NCBI GenBank assembly: GCA_025201375.1
Contig: JAIWZP010000052.1
Location: 124,001-188,000, forward strand
Source: Gongronella butleri
Taxonomy: Eukaryota; Mucoromycota; Mucoromycetes; Mucorales; Cunninghamellaceae
Direction of reading: 5' to 3'
Length of the DNA stretch: 64,000 nt
Shown here: positions 23,701 to 32,871 of the stretch, one piece after another
Layout: each line of letters starts with the position of its first letter
Position numbering within the stretch: the first letter of the stretch is position 1
Program-made: the position numbers and the translations under genes
Notes under the pieces: generated by a model
What the model saw: only the letters and a program-made list of their open reading frames with translations
What the model was told of the DNA's origin: nothing
Databases searched by the model: none

Positions 23701-25558
23701 TGGGTTTCCGCGCGTTCCTTGTGACGCCTGCATTGCGCATGGGTCGTTTCCAGCTGCTGCTTGAGGCTGTGCTCAAAAAGACGGACAAGGACCACCACGA
23801 CTATACGTTCCTGACGCGGTGCATCGACATGACGGGCCAGGTCGCCAGCAAGGTCAATGCGCTAAAGGACGCCACGGATCAACGTGTCGAAATCTTGCGC
23901 ATCAACGACGCGCTCGATTTCAAGCAGGGCGAGTCGTACAATCTACGCCTGACCGATCCCCACCGCAAGCTGTACCACAGCGGCGAGCTCAAGCGCCAAT
24001 CGGACCGCTCCGACATTTTCGCCTATGTGTTTGACCACATGCTGATCATGACAAAGGTGCGCAAAACCAACAATGGCGAGGAATACCGTGTGTGGAAGCG
24101 CCCCATCCCCATGCAAATGCTCATTGTCCCTGCCAATGCTGCCCTTCCGCCCGTGCCCATTAGCGGCGGCGCAAGTGCTTACCCATTGCAGCTCAATCAG
24201 CTCAGCCAGGGCGGCCACCAGCATCTCTTCTTTTGCAACACCGCACAAGAACGCCAACAATGGATCAAGGCCATTGAGGACGCAAAGAGTGCTCTCAAGC
24301 GTCGCCAGGGCAGCGAGAGCGACGCCCTTGAAATCCATACCCTCGACGACTCGTCCTTCCGCGTCTTTGGCGGAGCAACCACAGGCGGCCAGGGCAGAAT
24401 CAATTGCTCCGTGCCTTTTGGTAAGACATAGAACTGTGACAAAGAGAAAGGAGAGAAAAAAGAGAGAAATGCGAAGAAAAAAAAAATGAAAAAATTGAAA
24501 AATGTGCTAACAAATTGATTTGCTTAGTGACGGTGGAGAACGAGTACCGGATCGCGATTGGCACGGACACGGGTGTGTACTTCAAGTCTCTCAAGACGAA
24601 CCAGGTGCGTCGTGTGATCAATTGCGAGAATGTGCGGCAGCTGGACGTGCTGGACAGCCACAATATTCTTTTGGTGTTGGCAGACAAGATGTTGTACGCG
24701 TACCCGCTGGATGCGCTCAATGATCGCACCAACATCAAGGCGCCCGAGCGATTGCGTGAGGAAGTGGACAAGGGCGTCAATTTCTTCGCCGTGGGTATGT
24801 GCAACAACAAGCATCTGCTCGTGTACAAGAAACGTAACGCGACCGATTCGCTGTTTGTGGCCATGGAGCCAAAGGCCGACGTGCGCGACAGCCGCAACGA
24901 CCACGCGCGCTCCGGCAGACGCAATCTCTTTGGCAGGTCCAACCAGTCGCTTTTCCGCAAAGAAAAGGATTTCAACATTGGCGGCGTCGATGCCACCAAC
25001 CTTCAATTCTTCCGCACAAAGCTCAATGTGGCCTGCGACCAGCGCTGCTTCCAGGTCATCAATCCCAACAATCTGAGCGACATCCGCGACATCCCCGACA
25101 ATTCGTTCCCGGAATTCAATTTCATCTCTCACAGTGCAGAGCCCATGAAACCACTCGCCATGTTCCGCATCGAAAAGTTCTTCCTCGTGTGCTACGACCG
25201 CGTCGCATTCTATGTTCACAACCGCAATGGCGCCCTCGTCGTGAAAAACGACGGAAAGCCATACATCCTGTGCGAATGGGAGGGCCATCCGGACCATGTC
25301 GTCTACATTCACCCGTACGTCGTCGGCATCTGCAGCCAATTCCTCGAGGTCCGCAACGTCGAGACCGGCGAACTCGTCCAGGTCATCCCCGGCGAGAACA
25401 TCCGCCTCACGTATTATGATGAGCAGCTCAACATTGTCCATTGTTGCATGACACACACTCAGCGCCCCGAAGTTCAGCATCTCTTCCACCTCTACCTCGA
25501 CCCCACAAAGGCTAGAAACACAGGATACCCTTCTCGACGCGCCCTGGTCCTCGGATGA
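20717..25558 (+). CDS. ROM2: Rho1 guanine nucleotide exchange factor, Rom1/Rom2 type
   Basis: Activates Rho1 in the cell-wall integrity pathway at the plasma membrane. Exons 20717-20833, 20916-22481, 22553-22861, 23000-23065, 23134-23280, 23367-24420 and 24528-25558 give 4290 nt, about 1429 aa. The N-terminal third is disordered, rich in Gln, Pro and Ser, with an uneven polyglutamine tract at 21540-21690. A DEP domain follows (FSGTEAVRAIFKTLDEKIP, YCVRIATTLMHNNLF, YYYFG). Then a DH domain (RQEAINEVIFNEENYMKDL, VTPLLEGNFI, FLVTPALRMGRFQLLL), a PH domain (DIFAYVFDHMLIMTK, AAQERQQW-like HLFFCNTAQERQQWI) and a C-terminal CNH domain (YRIAIGTDTGVYFKSL, FLVCYDRVAFYVHNRNG, YVVGICSQFLEVRNVETGEL). This DEP-DH-PH-CNH order is that of yeast Rom1/Rom2. 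Confidence 0.95.
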
Positions 25559-26131
25559 TCGCCCCCTTTCCACCCCTTCCCCATTCCCCACTTTTTTTTT
25601 TCTTTCTCTCTCACTTCTCCTCCTTTTTCTCTCCATCTCCCCCCTTTCTTTTTCTTTCTTTCTTTCCCCTGTTGTTCATATTTTCCCTCCCTCTTTTCGC
25701 TACATCTATCTTTATTGTCGCGTGAATTCGCACTTTTGTGTGTGATCATCTTGCAAATGAATAAATGTCCCCCCCCATACTATTATGTGCTCTACTACGT
25801 ATTCAATTAGTCTTTTTTCATCCAAGGATGATCAAAAGAGGGAACAAAATGCATTTTTAATGACATGACGCCGCATTGGCGCCACCAAGTAAAGTGATGG
25901 CATTTATGCAACACGCGTCAAAAAATGGCAAAAATAGTCCAATGCCTGGGGCCATCGCAACACTCTTTGGCTGCGCGGATGGCAGGGTTGAACCCGGAGT
26001 TTTGACGCTTGGCTGGCTGGGCAAAATCCCCCTTGGCGCCTGGAAAAAAGTCGCCCCTTGCTCACTTTTTTTTTTTGTCCCTTTCTGTCCTTTGTTCCCT
26101 TTTTTTTTCTTTTCTTCTCTTCTGAAAACCT
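25559..26131. other. RhoGEF 3' UTR and downstream promoter
   Basis: A pyrimidine-rich tract (25560-25690) is followed by AATAAA at 25760-25765, a plausible polyadenylation signal about 200 bp after the stop. Poly-T tracts lead up to the next gene. No additional gene seen. Confidence 0.45.
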
Positions 26132-26814
26132 ATGGTGCGCCTTTTTTCTTTGCGACCAATGCGCTTCGCATGGATAGCCGCGTGCTTGCACGCCACATAT
26201 GCACAAACAAGTGACTTTGACACGTCGGTCGATCAGTTTCCCGTGAAAACAACCATCGATCAAGGTATTTTTTTGCTAAAATTTCTCGGGAACCCGCAGG
26301 CAAACTTTTTTTTTTTTTATTACAGACGTGAAGCCGCTGTTCTCGGTGGAATATCACAATTGGTACAAGGTGGTGACAAATCATGCCGTGAACCAGAAAT
26401 ATGCGCTTGTTTGTTGTGGCCAGACGCTCGAGAGCGATTTGTACGATGCCGTGGTGCCAGTGCCCGTCCAATCGGTTGGTGTGGACGGCGCATTGCCCGT
26501 GCTGCCTTTTCTCGATGTAAAAAAAAAAAAAATGGCGCGAATGACGCGGAGGACCCGGATGAAAGGCAAAATCCAGGCCATGCGCTAATCAATTATTTCG
26601 TTTTTATTCTTACAGCTGCTTGGTCAGCAAGACGTGGTGCACTTCATCCATGGGATTGCCAATGTGACGTCGCCATGCTACGACACGGTGGAAAAGGACG
26701 ACGGTGACGCGGATGTGGTGTTTCTGTCGCGCCAGGCGCCGCCGCGCGCCAGGCGCCGCCGCGCGCCAATGGCGTCGTCTTTAGTGCCACCGATCCCCAA
26801 TTGAGCCCGCTCCA

Positions 26815-26851
<37 letters not shown>

Positions 26852-27886
26852 AGTACAAGCTCACACAACCCAACAATCGCCAACAAGAAAAAGGCACGGC
26901 GTGCATCTTGCCTCAATTAGCATGTTGTACCCGGAAAAGCAAACCATGTGCTGAACCTCCTATTTTTTTTTTTTTGACCCATTGTGTAGCAAGCTGCCTG
27001 GGTCGTGTATGCATCACTTTTCTTCAACAACGAGGACCAGGCGGAAAAGTTGTACGAAAAAGTCAAAACACAATACGATTGCCACCGCGCCAATATGGCG
27101 CACGCCATGACACGGCCCGCCATTGCCTGGACCGCCTATGACCAGGGTGAATGGAGCATGCACGACGACACTTTTTACCAGCAATTGGCTGCCGACGCTG
27201 GTACGAGTCCTGCTTTTTTTTTTTTTTTTGAAAAAAAAGTAATTCGATGAAAAAGATGCGCTGACTTATTTTTTTTAATAGGCACGACGCTCGTCTCACC
27301 TTCGGCACCGATCCAATTCCACGAAAATGTTCATGCGGCGGACGTGGTGATTGATCAATCGACTATCAATCCTGCCGATTTCGATGAATGGTTGCGTGTG
27401 GGCGACTTTGTGCCTGGCACCATCAGCTTTGATCAGCCATTCCTGCACCATAAGACCGTCTACCGCCTCGACGGCCTCGTCGACGACCTCGGGTTCCAAG
27501 ATTGGAAGCAGCGTGCGGCGGCGCGGCCTGACTTGGCGCTGACGGACCTGATCCACGTGGCGCACCCACTTTACGATCGCACGTACCACTTTGAGTGGCT
27601 GCGCAATGTGGCCAAGGGCGATCACGCGCGAGAATTGACGGAGGCCACCTACGACTGCCGCCAGCCGCTGTCGACGTTGCCCATGTGCACGCAGCGCGCC
27701 GACTGGGACAATGCGTTGCCCTCGAGCCCGGGCCAGCAGGACGGACCGGATTACCGACATAGCGGCAACGTCGGCATCATCCTGGGCATCCTCTTGACAA
27801 GCGGCGTCCTCGTTGCAGGCATCTTGTACTATCGCCATTGGCAGCGCCAATCCAAGGTCGAGTATTTCCCTCTCAGTAACTTTTAA
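26132..27886 (+). CDS. Secreted/type I membrane periplasmic-binding-protein-like gene, frameshifted by a 17-bp duplication
   Basis: Five exons: 26132-26264, 26326-26516, 26616-26815, 26990-27200 and 27282-27886. N-terminal signal peptide (MRFAWIAACLHATYA), an ectodomain with SVEYHNWYKVVTN, YALVCCGQTLESD, VPVPVQSVGVDG and AAWVVYASLFFNNEDQAE, and a C-terminal transmembrane helix (VGIILGILLTSGVLVAGIL) with a short basic tail. The ectodomain pattern resembles BtuF/TroA-like Fe/B12 periplasmic-binding domains known in some fungal secreted proteins; that assignment is moderate. Exon 3 contains a perfect 17-bp tandem duplication (units 26736-26752 and 26753-26769, last base differing). It shifts the frame and brings a stop at about 26802. 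Without one unit, exon 3 is 183 nt and every phase closes, giving about 440 aa. So this is either a mutated allele or an assembly artefact. Confidence 0.8.
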
Positions 27887-28182
27887 TCCGCAGCACCAAT
27901 GTTCTCTGTCTCTTGGTCGTTCCCCCACATCATTTGTTGTCATTATAGTCTTTCCCTTGTTGTGTAGATACCTCCTTTTTTTTCTATTCTTTCTTTTCAC
28001 GCACTCTGTCTTTATCATTCCATTCGCATTTTTTTCTATTTTTTTATGATGAAAACACACGCTTGACTAATTTCTGAAACGAGCCAAATTTCTTATTTTT
28101 CTTCTTGGGTTGTGATGTGTCGCTTACTTTTGCTTCAGGGGGCAACGACGACGAGAATGATATGACGGCGGCGGGTTTGCGA

Positions 28183-28542
28183 TCACCAGATTTGCCTTTT
28201 TTTTCTTTTTTGCACCTCGACAGCCGTCTTCCTCGCTTCCTCTTCTGCCATTTGTCGCTTCCATTCTTTGGCGCGTTTACTGTAATATACTCGCGCCACT
28301 CGCGTGACAGGCCGATTTGGACAGTGGCTTCGTTGTTCTGCTGCTGCCGCCTTTGTTTTGCGCCTGCAGCTTCCTTTTCTGTTGCAAATCGCGCCGATGA
28401 CGGTTGTTCTGCCGTCCTCGCGCTCGTGGCGTGCACGCATCGCCTTGGCAAGCTCTGCATTGGCAATGGCGCGCGAATCTCGCTCCCACTCCAGCTGTGC
28501 CTGCGCCGCATAATTAGGTCGCGTCGTCCTCTGAGTACTCAT
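28183..28542 (-). CDS. Small basic protein, unrecognised
   Basis: ATG at 28542 opens a 119-codon frame rich in Arg, Lys, Ala and Glu (YAAQAQLEWERDSRAIANAE, KRAKEWKRQMAEEEARKTAV), probably helical. A second minus frame over the same span is also open and continues to 28044 with a Lys-rich, plausible ending (EAKVSDTSQPKKKNKKFGS). An intron could therefore join the first frame to the second, giving a somewhat longer basic protein. No domain is recognised. It is convergent with the upstream gene, whose stop lies at 27886. Confidence 0.4.
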   Translation of the reverse strand: MSTQRTTRPNYAAQAQLEWERDSRAIANAELAKAMRARHEREDGRTTVIGAICNRKGSCRRKTKAAAAEQRSHCPNRPVTRVARVYYSKRAKEWKRQMAEEEARKTAVEVQKRKKRQIW

Positions 28543-29204
28543 CGTGGGCGAGCGTAAAAAAAAAAACGAGTAGAAAAGACAAGAGGAAAACATGCAAAAA
28601 AAAAAGCTGCAAAAAAGGCACGAGAATATGATAATGGATGGAAGCATCGTGACAGATGTTCTTTTGTGGCTGTGGCGCTGTGCCACACTAACTTAATTTC
28701 TTTTTCTACGCGCTGAATCAACCAATGCAGTATTCGTGATCTCTGCTCTGGTGCAAAACACATGACCCTTCATGTCTCTCACGTCTCAGCGCGTCAAATG
28801 AAACAACGAAACACTTTTTCATAGTGTTGTACTGAATGACCATTTCAACTTTTTTATATCATAATTTTGCGTTTCTTGTGCGTGGTGTATGATACCTCTT
28901 AAATTTGGCGCGGACATTGCTGCAAGCATGAGTGCATGACACAACATACGGTATCTATTCCCTGTTGCCTGTTCGAAAAAAAACAGTCAGCAAACGCCCG
29001 AGAAAGTGTACTGTACAAATGCACAGTTTTCATCCCTTTGTGATTTATCGTATCATACAACAACAACAGCACCAACGTGGTTGATCTGTCCAATTTTAAA
29101 TCTCAGGGCGTCAGTGGACAGAAATTGACGCGTCTGATGACTGCGTTTCAATACCAGAAAAAGTGCAAAAAAGGACGCAAAAAAGGACGCCTTTGCCTTT
29201 AAAA
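28543..29204. other. Gene-free, diverged left part of repeat R1
   Basis: 28700-28900 shows nothing recognisable. 28970-29170 shares short words with 7610-7840 in the same order and so is probably the decayed left portion of R1. Duplicated AAAAAAGGACGC occurs at 29166-29190. Confidence 0.45.
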
Positions 29205-29925
29205 AACGAAAAAGCGTGTTTTTCAGACTTTGCCGACATGCTGTGCCTCCAGAATTTTTTTACAGCCTACTGTAGCTGCCTGCTAATGAAAAATGCGTCA
29301 AGCATAAGCTACGACCCTGTGCTCAATACGAACCCACCCGATTTTTTTTGGACTCGAAAAAGCAAAAACCCTCATATTTGTACTATTTTGCATTCATCTC
29401 GCCATCTGCATGGTTGGCCCCTCTCAAAAATAGCCGCATCGAATTCAGCTCAGAATTTGCAACGAAAAAGCTTAAACCCCGCCAAAGCGCTACGACCACT
29501 TTTGAAAAATTCAGGGGTCACTCAGGGGTCACACATTTCAATCTCCGAAAATGCCAAATTTGGGAAATTTCGAACTCCGAGTGATCAATGCATCCCAAAC
29601 AGGTAATTCCGACAATTTGCTACAGGCAGGCAAAGTGGCAGGTCGCCCCAGCTTACGAAAAATGACCAAAGAGAGACGCATGAACGGCGATCGACCGAGA
29701 AAAGTGCCATCTTTGGGCAAGATTTTTTGCAAAAATTTAAGGTTTGACACTTCCAAATTAAGGTGGTGGATTGCATGGAAGTTTTATTTTTTTTTAATTT
29801 TTTAATTTTTTGGTTTGCAGATTTTTATGCGCCGAGTGGGCTGCAGGCTGGTGAAATGACCCGATGCCAAAAGTTCAAACCCAAGCTAGCGCACTGCAAG
29901 TCATCTCATTAGATGCTTCGCACCC
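29205..29925 (+). repeat. Dispersed repeat R1, copy B
   Basis: Collinear with 7860-8640 across its length. It lacks most of the TACAGTA insertions found in copy A and so is closer to the presumed ancestral form. It ends in CTGCAAGTCATCTCATTAGATG, and the sequence from AGTCATCTCATTAGATGCTT onward recurs at 34823 on the far side of the mobile element. Confidence 0.85.
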
Positions 29926-30160
29926 TTGTTTGTTAGTAAAACTGGAATAAAAATCACACGTTTATTAGACCGTTGTCGAGAGCATGGCGATCAAAAATTT
30001 TGATGAAAAAGTGGATTTTCTCTGCGAGTTTTAGCCATCCATAGATGAAACTGGTCTCATTCGATAGAGATTCAACTAGTGCTTTCGACATGTTAAGAAC
30101 ACCGTGGGTTGTTTTATCAGTTGCCGGGAAAAGTGAGTCCGAAAATTAATCCAATGTTTG
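29926..30160 (+). repeat. R1 tail (R1b), copy 1
   Basis: Weakly but collinearly similar to 34843-35090: GGAATAAAAATC versus GTAATAAAAATC, GAAACTGGTCT, and GCCGTGGGTTG-like blocks appear in the same order. Non-coding. Confidence 0.55.
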
Positions 30161-31026
30161 ATCGACTTTTGCAGGCGTGCAAAGTTCGTCCATCGGGCAA
30201 GCAAACAATCCAAAAACGGCATTCAAATTTATCTCTTTCGAACGATGCCATTTTCAACGCGATCCACAAGATTTTTCGAGCACGACCAATGCTAAATTTG
30301 TGAAAATGACGGCATTCTGGATTCGTCTGCACAAGGAACAAGGTGATCTGTGGTTGTTAAGAGTTTGTGAGAAATGGACGCCCAAAAATAACCTAACGCA
30401 TAGGTTTGGAGAGGCGACACAACTGTAGTTTGTGGTGATTAACACCAGATTTGTGAAAATCATGGAAGAGTTGCCAATTTTCTAAAATTGTCGACAGCAG
30501 CCGAATCACCTACTGGTTTTTAAAAAGTGACGTGCCAAAATTGCCTAATGGCCAATTTTGGGACCGATCCAATCACTGTTTGTGGCATTCAGTATTGCAT
30601 TTGCGAAAATTCAAGCAATCAGCGCATATCTCGACAACGGTCAGAGCGACCTCTGATCTTCATTTTTTTTCTGAAAAGAGGAGTGTTAAAAAACACAGGA
30701 CGTTAGGTTTGGTCGTGATTGAAGCACTATTTTACCGCGAAATGATTTTTTGAAAAATGCGTTCCAGCCAAAATTTCAGCAATGTCAAGTTGCTGGCCGA
30801 ACCAACTGAGTTCGATATCGGAGATTTAATTTTTTTGAAACGAAAAGAGCCGAAAACTATAGTTGGGAAAGTTTCTTCATGGCGTTGTGATGAGTCTTTG
30901 GTGGTGAAATGAATTTTTTTTCGATTTTTAGAAAAAAAAGTTGGTCAGGTCAAAATGCATCTGGAGGGTCCCATCTTAAAGAGATTCATTCCCAGCAGAA
31001 AATTCAAATCCGTTTTTTGGCAACCT
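30161..31026 (+). repeat. Repeat R3, copy A, with flank
   Basis: 30374-30650 is collinear with 51842-52126 (ATGGACGCCC-AAAATAACCTAA, AGTTGCCAA-TTTCTAAAATTGTCG, TGACGTGCCAAAATT, CAGTATTGCATTTG). The rest, 30650-31026, has no second copy in the window and no gene. The R3-type flank ends at the left border of the direct-repeat element. Confidence 0.65.
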
Positions 31027-31270
31027 AGGCGATCGGGCAAGTCTTTTTGTTCAAAATTTGTCTAATTGTTTAAAACGCGTCTAGATAATCATTTGCAAAC
31101 CAATTGATTACGTAATCGGGACCGAAGCAAAGACACGGGTATAAGGCCACAGTGTCTTCCCGGGAGACAATGTTCAGTGCAATTAAAAAGACTTTAAAGG
31201 CATAGATGTCCTATAAAATAAATGTTGATCTATCATACTAAGCACAGGCAACCAATTATGACCGACCTCC
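31027..31270 (+). repeat. Terminal direct repeat, left copy
   Basis: 244 bp beginning AGGCGATCGGGCAAG and ending ATGACCGACCTCC. Contains a perfect 12-bp palindrome GATTACGTAATC and an A/T-rich TATAAAATAAAT. Identical to the right copy except for the first base of that palindrome. Confidence 0.95.
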
Positions 31271-31282
31271 TTGTTTTAAATA

Positions 31283-32734
31283 TTAACCCTCAGTAATGGT
31301 GGTAAGCATACCGGTATATTCTTGTACCATGTTCCCATCGTCGTTAAATTCGTCCATTGATAGCCACCTATTATGTCTGTTGTCATATCCAATCCATTTT
31401 ACTCTGTATTGTTGGATGCCATTAGGGGTATGACGATGATTAATAATCCTCTCAACCTCGTAATTACCGGTACTCTGATCGGCATCTTGCATTACCATCT
31501 CTTCTTCAACATTAGTGCTAACAATACAATTCCTCCCTTGTGCAAAAGCATCTTCAATAGTAAGATTAAAAAGCTCTTGTTGTATTGTCTCTATTTTCTC
31601 TTTATGCGCACGTCTGTCAGATATGCTCAAAATGTCGACGACATCATAAATAGAACTAGTAGAAGCAGTACCACCGTAATAATCAAAGTCTTTATGCATC
31701 CAAAATGTATGATGATCTGTTTGTTGAAGTTGTCCCATGGCAACAAACTTTTTCATGTTGCTTAAAACGCATGCCAACTTGAATTGTGCCGTAAAGACAG
31801 CAGTTTCAGATACGCGGATCACAGATTTGCCATTAAATCGATGGAAAAGATGACCAAGCTCTCCAAAACGAGATTCTATAGATGACCTAAACCCGCCAAG
31901 CAGCTGGTTATAAGCTATCTCTTCTGCACTAAGATTTACACCTCTTGATCTTCTCACAGGAGTTACAAAGCTCTCAATCTGAAGATGGGGGTTCATGTGC
32001 AATATACGATTTATAAATAGGGTATATCCTCCATCCACACAAACGACATCAAAGCGACTTATTTTATCAGATAAATCCATCGAAACAAGCATCGAACCAT
32101 CATTATTTGCAGCACATGGTGCAGCCTCTGAAACAAACAAAATCATGCTATTGATATCCATGCCTACCTGGGTGCGAAAGCCAGATTTCTTTAATTTGTA
32201 AGAATAATAATCAGCTCTCGATGATGCATTTATATAGGTTGCTCGTGAATCGTGACCATCAATCATCATCGTTACATGTTTAAACTCGTTAGGATTCATT
32301 TCTCTTGCATACATTACTCTAATCTTTACATTCGAAAACATCACGGCTAGGCATTCATCTAATTTTTTATTTAGCCAGTCCACTTGCTTTGAATAAAAGG
32401 CTTTGTAAATGGTATTGAAGGTGCTTTTGGGTATAAATTGCCCCATTTGATCCATGGACGCACCGGTCAATAGATGATACAATATCAAAAGGCCTTTCTC
32501 CACTCCACGATATGGTCCAGGATAATCTCTATTGCTAAATAATACTGTCAAAAAGAAATATACAGGTATATAGCCCAAACGTTCAAGCACGTAATTTTTT
32601 ACCATCTCTATACCAAGTATTCCCTTTATTTCAGATCGATGGTTCTCTCTTTCAACAATGGGCCAGTCATCATTCAGAAATGACCAATATATTCTAACCA
32701 AATATTGAAATAACTGTCTAAGATCATCGTTCAT
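31283..32734 (-). CDS. DDE transposase (IS4/IS5-Harbinger-like, DDE_Tnp_4 type) with C-terminal chromodomain
   Basis: 483 aa, intronless, ATG at 32734. The catalytic region has the DDE_Tnp_4 pattern: Asp159 in VTMMIDGHDS, then the SYKLKKSGFRTQVGMD block, Asp234 in VVCVDGGYTLF and Glu287 in FRSSIESRFGELGHLF. NQLLGGFRSSIE is the family's characteristic N-x-x-L-x-x-x-R-x-x-I-E helix. The N-terminal 120 residues contain a helix-turn-helix-like GASMDQMGQFIPKSTFNTIY. Residues about 425-474 (YEVERIINHRH, YRVKWIGYDNRHNRWL) fit a chromodomain, which in other elements targets methylated histone H3. All three acidic residues are present, so it looks active. Confidence 0.85.
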   Translation of the reverse strand: MNDDLRQLFQYLVRIYWSFLNDDWPIVERENHRSEIKGILGIEMVKNYVLERLGYIPVYFFLTVLFSNRDYPGPYRGVEKGLLILYHLLTGASMDQMGQFIPKSTFNTIYKAFYSKQVDWLNKKLDECLAVMFSNVKIRVMYAREMNPNEFKHVTMMIDGHDSRATYINASSRADYYSYKLKKSGFRTQVGMDINSMILFVSEAAPCAANNDGSMLVSMDLSDKISRFDVVCVDGGYTLFINRILHMNPHLQIESFVTPVRRSRGVNLSAEEIAYNQLLGGFRSSIESRFGELGHLFHRFNGKSVIRVSETAVFTAQFKLACVLSNMKKFVAMGQLQQTDHHTFWMHKDFDYYGGTASTSSIYDVVDILSISDRRAHKEKIETIQQELFNLTIEDAFAQGRNCIVSTNVEEEMVMQDADQSTGNYEVERIINHRHTPNGIQQYRVKWIGYDNRHNRWLSMDEFNDDGNMVQEYTGMLTTITEG

Positions 32735-32871
32735 CTTGCCTTTGATCTCATGTATAGTGCATTCAAATAAAGCCCCGTTTTAAAATGGTCACATGATTAA
32801 TCATTTATGTGAAGAGCTATTTATTTAATCAAACGCCGACGACCAAGCAAGATTTGTAAAGTCTGTGCAAT
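32735..32871. promoter_or_regulatory. Shared divergent promoter of the element
   Basis: 137 bp between the two start codons, A/T-rich (TTAATCATTTATG, TATTTATTTAATC), with no ORF. It must contain both promoters. No clear inverted repeat beyond short A/T palindromes. Confidence 0.5.

Noticed and set aside
24524..25636. 370-aa minus-strand ORF antisense to the RhoGEF CNH exon
   Set aside because: Open only because of third-position G/C bias on the sense strand; the sense frame encodes a clear CNH domain.
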